Shown: piece after piece, positions 1 through 7,641 of the stretch
Numbering within the stretch: the first letter of the stretch is position 1
Layout of the letters: each line of letters starts with the position of its first letter
Assembly (NCBI RefSeq): GCF_004341235.1
Contig: NZ_SLUP01000010.1
Location: 107,557-171,556, forward strand
Length of the DNA: 64,000 nucleotides
Reading direction: 5' to 3'
Origin: Mariniflexile fucanivorans
GTDB taxonomy: Bacteria; Bacteroidota; Bacteroidia; Flavobacteriales; Flavobacteriaceae
The notes under the pieces: generated by a model
The model's input: only the letters and a program-made list of their open reading frames with translations
Databases searched by the model: none
Told to the model about the DNA's origin: nothing
Translations under genes and position numbers: made by a program

Positions 1-28
1 TGGTTTGGTAACAAGCATTTTAGTAAAA

Positions 29-205
29 CTAACTCCCTGTTGGAGCAAGCGTTGCAGGTTCCTGTTCAGTGGTAGTTTCATTCTTAAGTACTAAAGGCAT
101 TTTTTTAACTTTAGTCTCTTTTGCAATTTTATTACTGCTAAACTTTAATAGAATAAAATTAAAAACTACTAAGGCAAAAATTAAAATAGTAATTTTAACT
201 AACAT
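29..205 (-). CDS. small single-pass membrane protein, 58 aa
   Basis: A complete short ORF reads leftward from an ATG at 203-205 to a TAG at 29-31. Its first 20 residues (MLVKITILIFALVVFNFILL) are a strong hydrophobic segment, followed by a Lys-rich stretch and a Thr/Glu/Pro-rich tail. This is the layout of a small inner-membrane anchored peptide or a periplasmic tail protein. I do not recognise a family. It is divergent from menB with about 280 bases between them. No clear ribosome site is visible, so it rests on ORF integrity and the sensible hydrophobic pattern only. Confidence 0.42.
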   Translation of the reverse strand: MLVKITILIFALVVFNFILLKFSSNKIAKETKVKKMPLVLKNETTTEQEPATLAPTGS

Positions 206-486
206 AGGCTTTCGGGGTTAATATATCGATTATATGCTTAAAAATAAGTTTAATCACGTAATCGTAATTATGGAAATTAATTCGATTACAAAAATACTAA
301 AAAAAAGACTACATCCTAATAGGTGTATAATTTTATTGAATATCACAAAAAAAGCATATTAGTATTGTAGATTCTTTACTTTTTAAGATTTTTTTTGGTT
401 TAAATTTAACAGAAGTGATCAATATTATTACTGAATATTATTATTTAATATGAAATAAAAATTATTTTTGAACAAAATAATAAAAA

Positions 487-1326
487 ATGGAGCAAATTAG
501 TTGGGAAACTGTAAAGGTGTATGAAGATATTACCTATAAAAAATGTAATGGCGTAGCTCGAATTGCTTTTAACAGACCAAATGTGCGTAACGCCTTTAGG
601 CCAAAAACAACAAGTGAACTGTATGATGCATTTTATGATGCTAATGAAGACGTAAACATAGGTGTGGTATTATTATCGGCTGAAGGCCCTTCAACCAAAG
701 ACGGTATATGGAGTTTTTGTTCAGGTGGCGACCAAAAAGCAAGAGGAAAACAAGGCTATGTGGGTGAAGATGGTTACCATAGATTAAACATACTAGAGGT
801 ACAACGTTTAATACGTTTTATGCCAAAAGCGGTTATTGCTGTAGTGCCAGGTTGGGCAGTTGGTGGCGGCCATAGTTTGCACGTGGTTTGCGATTTAACT
901 TTAGCTAGTAAAGAACACGCCATTTTTAAACAAACGGATGCTGATGTTACCAGTTTTGATGGTGGTTACGGATCAGCATATTTAGCTAAAATGGTTGGAC
1001 AAAAAAGAGCGCGAGAAATTTTTTTCTTAGGAAGAAATTATTCTGCACAAGAAGCTTTTGAAATGGGCATGGTAAACGCTGTAATTCCTCATGAAGCACT
1101 AGAAACTACGGCTTATGAGTGGGCTCAAGAAATATTAGCAAAATCGCCAACCTCTATAAAAATGTTGAAATTCGCTATGAATTTAACCGATGATGGTATG
1201 GTAGGCCAACAAGTCTTTGCGGGTGAAGCCACTCGTTTAGCTTATATGACAGAAGAAGCTGTTGAAGGCAGAAATGCCTTTCTTGAAAAGCGTAAACCTA
1301 ATTTTGTAAAAAAATGGATTCCATAG
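487..1326 (+). CDS. menB: 1,4-dihydroxy-2-naphthoyl-CoA synthase (MenB)
   Basis: MenB closes the second ring of menaquinone by cyclising o-succinylbenzoyl-CoA to 1,4-dihydroxy-2-naphthoyl-CoA in the cytoplasm. The 279-residue length is normal for the crotonase-fold family. Visible signatures are FCSGGDQ near residues 78-83, the oxyanion-hole loop GWAVGGGHSLHVVCDL at 122-137, and QTDADVTSFDGGYGS at 149-163. The Asp at 151 is the residue that, in the mycobacterial type of MenB, stands in for the bound bicarbonate needed by the E. coli type (which has Gly there), so this enzyme is probably bicarbonate-independent (inference from family knowledge). It heads a same-strand run; menA starts one base after its stop, so the two are surely cotranscribed. 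Confidence 0.97.
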   Translation: MEQISWETVKVYEDITYKKCNGVARIAFNRPNVRNAFRPKTTSELYDAFYDANEDVNIGVVLLSAEGPSTKDGIWSFCSGGDQKARGKQGYVGEDGYHRLNILEVQRLIRFMPKAVIAVVPGWAVGGGHSLHVVCDLTLASKEHAIFKQTDADVTSFDGGYGSAYLAKMVGQKRAREIFFLGRNYSAQEAFEMGMVNAVIPHEALETTAYEWAQEILAKSPTSIKMLKFAMNLTDDGMVGQQVFAGEATRLAYMTEEAVEGRNAFLEKRKPNFVKKWIP

Positions 1327-1327
1327 T

Positions 1328-2230
1328 ATGAGTAAGGTTTCTATTTGGATTTCAACCATGCGTTTACGAACGCTCCCTTTATCAATTTCCGGAATTATTT
1401 TAGCATCTTGTTTTGCCGCATATAATGGTTATTTCGATTGGTTAATATGTGTTTTAGCTATTTTAACAACTTTAAGTTTCCAAATACTATCTAACCTTGC
1501 AAACGATTATGGTGATGGTGTTAAAGGCACCGATAATAACGATCGTATTGGTCCGGACCGTGCTATTCAAACAGGGAAAATTTCTCCAGAAGAGATGTTT
1601 AATGCTATAAAAATAAACGTGTTAATTTCTATTGGCCTCGCTATTTTTTTAATTTTCACAGCTTTTGGTGTTAAATATTTTTTCTTAACGCTTATTTTCT
1701 TTTTACTTGGAGTTACATCGGTAATAGCAGCCATTAGATACACCGTAGGTAAGGATGCTTATGGTTATAAAGGTTTGGGCGATATTTATGTGTTTGTTTT
1801 TTTTGGATTGGTAAGTGTTATTGGGTGCTATATTTTATATGCTAAAACGATAGATCATGTAGTGTTTCTGCCGGCAATTACCATGGGTTTGTTAAGTGCT
1901 GCGGTTTTAAACCTAAACAACATGCGTGATATTGAATCGGATAAAAAATCGAATAAAATAACATTGGTTGTTAAAATGGGCATTGAAAATGCAAAGAAAT
2001 ATCATATCATAATTATTGGTTTAGCCATTATGTTATCTGCGCTTTTCGGTATTTTATATTTCACATCATTTTATAATTTAATTTTTGTTGTGGCTTATAT
2101 TCCTTTAATTATTCATATTAAAAAAGTATTGAAAAACAGAGATTCTAAATTATTGGATCCTGAATTAAAAAAAGTAGCATTAACTACTGTGGCTTTAGCA
2201 GTTTTAATGGGAGTTGGGCATTTATTATAA
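1328..2230 (+). CDS. menA: 1,4-dihydroxy-2-naphthoate polyprenyltransferase (MenA)
   Basis: MenA attaches the polyprenyl tail to 1,4-dihydroxy-2-naphthoate in the inner membrane, giving demethylmenaquinone. The 300-residue protein is a UbiA-family polytopic membrane enzyme with about eight or nine hydrophobic segments. The prenyl-diphosphate/Mg2+ binding motif NDYGDGVKGTD lies at about 59-69, and the second Asp-rich loop NNMRDIESDKKSNK at about 197-210. It follows menB after a single base, so translation is likely coupled. The downstream genes of the same strand include menC and menE; menF, menD and the prenyl diphosphate synthase are not in the window. Confidence 0.96.
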   Translation: MSKVSIWISTMRLRTLPLSISGIILASCFAAYNGYFDWLICVLAILTTLSFQILSNLANDYGDGVKGTDNNDRIGPDRAIQTGKISPEEMFNAIKINVLISIGLAIFLIFTAFGVKYFFLTLIFFLLGVTSVIAAIRYTVGKDAYGYKGLGDIYVFVFFGLVSVIGCYILYAKTIDHVVFLPAITMGLLSAAVLNLNNMRDIESDKKSNKITLVVKMGIENAKKYHIIIIGLAIMLSALFGILYFTSFYNLIFVVAYIPLIIHIKKVLKNRDSKLLDPELKKVALTTVALAVLMGVGHLL

Positions 2231-2249
2231 AAATTCAATCATTTAAATA

Positions 2250-3740
2250 ATGAAAAAAATATTAGTTCTATTGGCATGTTTTGTTTTAGCAATTGGTTAT
2301 TCTCAAAATAAAACAACACTTAAGGTTTTGGAAAGTGCTGAATTTGAAGATGAAGTAAGGTCCGAGCAAGTACTTTCAATGCACACTTCAGAATCTGGTT
2401 TAATTGGCGTTATTAGAAACAGTAAAAACCATTTATTATTTGATGTTTTTAATGAATCGTTAGGGCGTATTAAAAACATTCAAATAGAAAAAGATAGAAA
2501 CGAAAGTTATAGTGGAGATTTATCGTTTAATAATATTATAAAAGTATTTACAGTACTTTCTCCATCTAAAAAGGAGCGTGTTTTATTTTGTCATGAATTT
2601 AATATTAGTGATGGTAGCCATAAAAAAACCGAACTTTTTAAAGCCGAAGTAGAAAAGAACCAACCTATTTTTTCTGGAGCTAATAAGCGGCAAACCGGAT
2701 TAGCAATGTCTCCAAATGGCGATTATTTTGTTGTTTCCACAGACGATATTAAAAAGAATTCAAACTCATATACCGTACGTGTATACAATACCAACGATTT
2801 AAGCTTGGTTTACACGAAAAAATATCAAGAAAATATTGATAAATTTTTTGAACTTAACGACTTGTTTATTGATGATTTTGCTAATGTTTTCACCATTGGA
2901 AAATTATTTTTAGATGGTAGATCGCAAAAAAAAGGAGGCAAAGCAAATTATGATTTCGTTGTAAATAAATTAACAGCATCAACTTATAAAACCACAAAAG
3001 TGGAATTTGGTAATAATTATCATATTAGTTCATTAATTATAACAAATCAAGAAAACAAACTAAGCTTAATTGGTTTTTATTCCGAAGAAAACGTACGAGG
3101 TATTAAAGGGGCATTATTTTTTAATGTAGATTCTGAAAATATGACCGTAGCTGAAGGTAAATCATTCAACCTACCCGAAACTGTTTATAAAGATTTGTAT
3201 ACTGAAGCCAAATCAGACAGAAAAAAGGATGATGAATTGTCTCGTTTTTATGTAGATTACGTCATTCAAGATGAAAATGGTGAAACATATATACTAGCAG
3301 AAGAGTTTTTTATAACAACCGTATATGTGTCAAATGGTATGGGAGGTGGTTATATGCAAACCGTATATCACTACAATACGATTTTGGTTTTAAAATTGAA
3401 TGCAAATGGCGATTTGGAATGGGGTAGAAGCATTTTTAAACGAGACGAGTTCCCATCATACAATGCCTTCTTAAAAAATGGAGAATTGCATGTGATTTTA
3501 AATTCAGGAAAGAATTTAACAGATAAAGAAGACGGGCGCGTAAAGGTTTCAAAAGGATTGTTCGAATCTACATCTTTATACGATATTGTTTATAACTCAA
3601 AAGGCGATGTTGCCTATAATAAAATTCAAGATAATAAAAACAATAATTATTATATCCCTTTTTATGGTATCTTTAGTGATGAACGTTTTGTTATGATAAG
3701 TAGTGGAGCAGGAAAAAAACAATTTTTAATTTTAGAATAA
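2250..3740 (+). CDS. secreted protein of unknown function, probably beta-propeller-like
   Basis: I do not recognise the family. The 496-residue protein begins with a clear signal peptide (MKKILVLLACFVLAIGYSQ), so it is exported to the periplasm or outer membrane. The body is rich in short alternating hydrophobic strands and contains passages such as TGLAMSPNGDYFVVSTDD and YTVRVYNTNDLSLVYTKK, which resemble blades of a WD/TolB-like beta-propeller; this is only an impression from the strand pattern. There is no T9SS sorting domain at the C terminus. It lies 19 bases after menA and 26 before the UPF0173 gene, in the men operon, but nothing ties it to quinone synthesis. Confidence 0.8.
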   Translation: MKKILVLLACFVLAIGYSQNKTTLKVLESAEFEDEVRSEQVLSMHTSESGLIGVIRNSKNHLLFDVFNESLGRIKNIQIEKDRNESYSGDLSFNNIIKVFTVLSPSKKERVLFCHEFNISDGSHKKTELFKAEVEKNQPIFSGANKRQTGLAMSPNGDYFVVSTDDIKKNSNSYTVRVYNTNDLSLVYTKKYQENIDKFFELNDLFIDDFANVFTIGKLFLDGRSQKKGGKANYDFVVNKLTASTYKTTKVEFGNNYHISSLIITNQENKLSLIGFYSEENVRGIKGALFFNVDSENMTVAEGKSFNLPETVYKDLYTEAKSDRKKDDELSRFYVDYVIQDENGETYILAEEFFITTVYVSNGMGGGYMQTVYHYNTILVLKLNANGDLEWGRSIFKRDEFPSYNAFLKNGELHVILNSGKNLTDKEDGRVKVSKGLFESTSLYDIVYNSKGDVAYNKIQDNKNNNYYIPFYGIFSDERFVMISSGAGKKQFLILE

Positions 3741-3766
3741 AATAATAACCTCAAAAAATTAAAACA

Positions 3767-4444
3767 ATGAAAATTACATTTTACGGTCACGCTAGTTTAG
3801 GTATACATGTTAATGATGTAAATATACTTGTAGACCCCTTTATTTCGGCAAACCCCAAAGCATCGCATATAAATATCGATACGCTTAAGGCAGATTATAT
3901 TTTGCTTACCCACGCACACCAAGACCATATTTTAGATGTAGAGGCTATTGCGAAACGCACCAATGCCATTGTGGTTTCCAATTTTGAAATCGTTTCTCAT
4001 TTTGAAGCCTTAGGTATTGAAGGTCACCCGATGAACCACGGTGGTAGTTGGGATTTTGAATTTGGAACTGTTAAATACGTTAACGCCATTCATACCTCGT
4101 CCTTTCCAGATGGAAAATACGGTGGGCAACCAGGAGGTTTTGTCATTGAAGGGGAGCACAAAAACATTTATATCGCTGGAGATACGGCATTAACGTTCGA
4201 TATGAAACTCATTCCTATGAGAACTGACTTAGATTTAGCCATTTTACCAATTGGCGATAATTTTACCATGGGAATTGAAGATGCCATTATTGCAAGCGAT
4301 TTTGTAAAGTGCGATAAAGTTTTAGGTTATCATTTTGATACCTTTGGCTATATTGAAATAGACCACGAAGAAGCGAAACGCCAATTTTTTGATAAAGGAA
4401 AAGACTTGATGCTGTTAAAAATAGGAGAAAGTATTGAATTGTAA
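3767..4444 (+). CDS. metallo-beta-lactamase-fold hydrolase, UPF0173 family
   Basis: A 225-residue cytoplasmic hydrolase of the UPF0173 branch of the metallo-beta-lactamase fold. The N terminus KITFYGHASLGIHV is typical of this branch. The metal-binding motif THAHQDH (about 48-54) supplies the HxHxDH ligands, and further ligands are likely His113 in NAIHTSSF, Asp in YIAGDTALTFD and His near GYHFDTFG. The substrate is not known for the family. The gene sits between the secreted protein and menC in the menaquinone operon. RBS-like purine-rich sequence is weak, as usual in this phylum. Confidence 0.92.
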   Translation: MKITFYGHASLGIHVNDVNILVDPFISANPKASHINIDTLKADYILLTHAHQDHILDVEAIAKRTNAIVVSNFEIVSHFEALGIEGHPMNHGGSWDFEFGTVKYVNAIHTSSFPDGKYGGQPGGFVIEGEHKNIYIAGDTALTFDMKLIPMRTDLDLAILPIGDNFTMGIEDAIIASDFVKCDKVLGYHFDTFGYIEIDHEEAKRQFFDKGKDLMLLKIGESIEL

Positions 4445-4477
4445 TTTTCAATTAACAATTGATAATTCTTAATTTTA

Positions 4478-5515
4478 GTGAAAGCATCTTATAGAAAATA
4501 CATTTTAAATTTCAAACAAGCCAGCGGTACATCGCGTGGTGTTTTAAAAACTAAGGAAACTTGGTTTCTTTTTTTGAATTCTGAAGAGAAAAAAGGTATT
4601 GGTGAATGTGGTATTTTTAGAGGATTATCTATTGATGATAGACCCGATTATGAGGAAAAACTACAATGGCTTTGTAATAACATTCATTTAGACTTCAATT
4701 TTTTATTGAATGAATTGATGGAGTTTCCAAGCATTCAATTTGGTTTGGAAATGGCTTTTAAATCATTAAAAAGTAGTAATCCCTTTGAATTATATCCTTC
4801 AAAATTTACACAAAGTAAAGATTCAATCCGTATTAACGGTTTAATTTGGATGGGTTCTGAAGCTTTTATGAAGCAACAAATTCAAGAAAAAATTGAAGCA
4901 GGTTTCCATTGTATAAAAATGAAAATTGGAGCGATTGATTTTCAAACGGAAATAAATCTTTTAAAATCCATCAGAAAAGAATTCACTTCAAAAGATATCG
5001 AACTTCGTGTGGATGCCAACGGTGCTTTTTCAACTTCCGAAGCATTAGAAAAACTAAAAATATTATCAGAATTAGATATTCATTCCATAGAACAACCCAT
5101 AAAACAAGGTCAAGTTGAAGTGATGACAAAGCTTTGTTTAGAAACACCGCTGCCCATTGCATTAGATGAAGAATTAATTGGCGTTTTTTCTGTAGCAGAA
5201 AAGCAAAAGTTGCTACAAACCATAAAACCCCAATACATTATTTTAAAACCAAGTTTGGTTGGTGGTTTTAATGGAACTGATGAGTGGATTGAAATAGCAG
5301 AACAAAACCAAATAGGCTGGTGGATTACCAGTGCCTTAGAAAGTAATGTAGGTTTAAATGCCATTGCGCAGTATACCTACACAAAGCAAAGTAAATTACC
5401 GCAAGGTTTGGGTACGGGTGGTTTGTTTACCAATAATTTTGATTGCCCATTACAAGTAAAAAACGGTACCTTACAGTACCATAATGATTTAAATTGGAAT
5501 TTTAATTTAGTATAA
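4478..5515 (+). CDS. menC: o-succinylbenzoate synthase (MenC)
   Basis: MenC dehydrates SHCHC to o-succinylbenzoate in menaquinone synthesis. It is an enolase-superfamily enzyme of 345 residues. The key residues can be read in order: the Lys pair in IKMKIG (about 147-152), the metal ligands Asp in RVDANGAF, Glu in IEQPI and Asp in LDEELI, and the second catalytic Lys in ILKPSLVGG. The start is a GTG at 4478; the next possible ATG is much further in and would delete the capping-domain strand KASYRKYILNFKQASGTSRG, which is conserved in flavobacterial MenC. The stop is one base before the CPBP protease start. Confidence 0.95.
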   Translation: MKASYRKYILNFKQASGTSRGVLKTKETWFLFLNSEEKKGIGECGIFRGLSIDDRPDYEEKLQWLCNNIHLDFNFLLNELMEFPSIQFGLEMAFKSLKSSNPFELYPSKFTQSKDSIRINGLIWMGSEAFMKQQIQEKIEAGFHCIKMKIGAIDFQTEINLLKSIRKEFTSKDIELRVDANGAFSTSEALEKLKILSELDIHSIEQPIKQGQVEVMTKLCLETPLPIALDEELIGVFSVAEKQKLLQTIKPQYIILKPSLVGGFNGTDEWIEIAEQNQIGWWITSALESNVGLNAIAQYTYTKQSKLPQGLGTGGLFTNNFDCPLQVKNGTLQYHNDLNWNFNLV

Positions 5516-5516
5516 T

Positions 5517-6470
5517 ATGAATTATATACAACAGGCGTATAAAGGGAAAAATGATTTATGGATGTTTATCATTACAGCATCCATCATTTCAGGCGTTTTT
5601 GTTTTAAACTTTATTGCTTATTTATTTACTTCTCCTGAAGATTTAGATCAAGCTTATGAATTAATGAAAAGTATACCAACTAATATTTCATTAGTAGTTA
5701 ATCTATTGCCCTTTGCGTTTTTATTAGGGTTACTTTTTGTATTTGTGAAATATGTACACCAAAGAAGCATTTTGTCATTAACAACAACTAGAAAAAAAGT
5801 AGATATTAATAGAATTATATTTTCGTTTCTGTTGATTGTAATTATAACCTTAGTAACTTTTGGAATCTCTTATTATTCAGATCCTTCAGAAATAGAATTA
5901 CAGTTTAACCCGTTAAAATTCGCTATTCTTTTCTTAATAAGTATTTTGCTGTTTCCTTTCCAGATAGGATTGGAAGAATTTTTGTTTAGAGGCTACTTTA
6001 TGCAACAAATAGGTATTATGGCAAAGAATAAATGGGTGCCATTATTAATTACATCTATCTTTTTTGGAATTGCTCATAGCGCAAACCCAGAAGTGGCAGA
6101 AATAGGTTTTGTGCTCATGTTTTTTTATATTGGAACAGGACTTTTGTTAGGTGTAATGACTCTAATGGATGAAGGATTGGAATTGGCATTAGGCTTTCAT
6201 CTCGGAAATAATTTATTGGCGGCACTATTAATCACTTCCGATTGGTCTGCATTACAAACCGATGCTATTTTTAGATATACAGCTGAAGAAGCAAATAATT
6301 CGGCTCTCGAAATTATAATGCCATTATTTATAGTATATCCTATCATTTTGTTTGTATTATCAAAAAAATATAATTGGACAGACTGGAAAGAAAAACTTTC
6401 AGGAAAAGTTGTTGAACCTTTAAAAGAGGACGTTTTAATCATAGAAAATAATAATCTAAATGGAAATTAA
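5517..6470 (+). CDS. CPBP-family intramembrane metalloprotease
   Basis: A 317-residue polytopic membrane protein with about eight hydrophobic segments. It carries the CPBP (Abi, CAAX-protease-like) motifs: EEFLFRGYFMQQ around 155-166, i.e. EExxxR, then FGIAHSANPE with the second catalytic His, and HLGNNLLA with a third conserved His and Asn. Family members are glutamate-type intramembrane proteases of mostly unknown substrate; some act in bacteriocin immunity. Its last 11 bases overlap the start of menE and it begins one base after menC, so it is embedded in the menaquinone operon. A role for it there is not established. Confidence 0.93.
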   Translation: MNYIQQAYKGKNDLWMFIITASIISGVFVLNFIAYLFTSPEDLDQAYELMKSIPTNISLVVNLLPFAFLLGLLFVFVKYVHQRSILSLTTTRKKVDINRIIFSFLLIVIITLVTFGISYYSDPSEIELQFNPLKFAILFLISILLFPFQIGLEEFLFRGYFMQQIGIMAKNKWVPLLITSIFFGIAHSANPEVAEIGFVLMFFYIGTGLLLGVMTLMDEGLELALGFHLGNNLLAALLITSDWSALQTDAIFRYTAEEANNSALEIIMPLFIVYPIILFVLSKKYNWTDWKEKLSGKVVEPLKEDVLIIENNNLNGN

Positions 6471-7554
6471 TTTTAAATACATCAACGAAGAATTTAAATT
6501 TAACGGTTTTCATTATTCAAATGAAGACCTTTTAGAGCTTGCTTATAGTTATGTTAAAGAAGGTGAATTATACCAAAAAGAAATTGGCAACTTTTTGTTT
6601 TCTTGGTTAAATGAAGCCGATTTTGTTGAAGTTAAAACATCTGGTTCTACCGGTAAACCAAAATCTGTAAGAATAAAGAAGGATGCCATGGTAAATTCTG
6701 CCTTAGCTACTGGTGAATTCTTTAATTTGGAAGCTGGAAATAAGGCATTACATTGTTTGCCAACTCAATTTATTGCAGGTAAAATGATGCTGGTTCGAGC
6801 CATGATATTAGGTTTAGAAATTGACATTGTAGAACCCACATCTAAACCAATTTTCGATTATAATAAGGCGTATCATTTTTGTGCCATGATACCATTACAA
6901 CTTCAAAACTGCCTAGAAAAATGCAATTCCATTAAAACTATCATTGTTGGAGGTGCATCGGTTTCAAACACATTAAAAGAGAAAATACAAAACATAGAAA
7001 CCAATGTTTATGAAACTTATGGCATGACTGAAACGGTGACTCACATCGCTCTTAAAAAGCTTAATAATTTCCCGTCATTGCGAGGAGGTACGACGAAGCA
7101 ATCTGTCAAATCTTACTTCAAATTACTATCAAACATTTCTATTTCAACAGACGAAAGAGATTGTTTAGTAATCAATGCACCAAAACTTTCAGAAGAAAAA
7201 ATAATAACAAACGATATTGTAAAAATTCATTCTAAAACTGAGTTTGAGTGGTTAGGACGTTTTGATAATGTTATAAATTCTGGTGGCTTAAAATTATTCC
7301 CAGAACAAATTGAAGCCAAACTTCACGATAAAATACCGTCTCGTTTTTTCATAGCTTCAAAACCGCACGATATATTAGGAGAACAACTTATTCTTATTAT
7401 TGAAGAAAATGCAGATTATGTAAGTCCTGCTGATTTTTCAGAATTAGATAAACACGAAAAGCCGAAACAAACTTATACTTTAAAGGAATTTATTGAAACA
7501 TCTTCAGGAAAAATTCACCGACAAAAAACTTTAGAGTTACTAAATATTAGTTAA
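6460..7554 (+). CDS. menE: o-succinylbenzoate-CoA ligase (MenE), with an in-frame repeat insertion
   Basis: MenE activates o-succinylbenzoate to its CoA thioester, feeding MenB. It is an ANL-superfamily adenylating enzyme; at 364 residues it is the short Bacteroidetes form. Motifs in order: the P-loop-like VKTSGSTGKPKSVRI (about 58-72), YETYGMTETVTHIA (about 186-199), the hinge Asp region EWLGRFDNVINSGG (about 263-276) and the C-terminal catalytic Lys in SSGKIHRQK. Between the aminoacyl motif and the hinge, residues about 204-216 (PSLRGGTTKQSVK) are encoded by a copy of a repetitive DNA element (7073-7107), which looks like an insertion into a surface loop. The gene overlaps the CPBP protease by 11 bases and is the last of the operon. 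Confidence 0.94.
   Translation: MEINFKYINEEFKFNGFHYSNEDLLELAYSYVKEGELYQKEIGNFLFSWLNEADFVEVKTSGSTGKPKSVRIKKDAMVNSALATGEFFNLEAGNKALHCLPTQFIAGKMMLVRAMILGLEIDIVEPTSKPIFDYNKAYHFCAMIPLQLQNCLEKCNSIKTIIVGGASVSNTLKEKIQNIETNVYETYGMTETVTHIALKKLNNFPSLRGGTTKQSVKSYFKLLSNISISTDERDCLVINAPKLSEEKIITNDIVKIHSKTEFEWLGRFDNVINSGGLKLFPEQIEAKLHDKIPSRFFIASKPHDILGEQLILIIEENADYVSPADFSELDKHEKPKQTYTLKEFIETSSGKIHRQKTLELLNIS
7073..7107 (+). repeat. interspersed repeat of the CGTCATTGCGAGGAGG type, inside menE
   Basis: The 35 bases starting CGTCATTGCGAGGAGG and ending GACGAAGCAATCTGTC match, from memory, a short interspersed element found many times in intergenic DNA of Bacteroidetes. Here it lies wholly within menE and is translated in frame as SLRGGTTKQS. 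No second copy was seen in this window. Confidence 0.8.
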
Positions 7555-7641
7555 CTCATTCAAAAGCATACTTTACTCATTGGCGGTTTTAAAATTTAGT
7601 AGTTGGTTATAGTTTTATGCTAAACTTTTAAATCAGCTATC

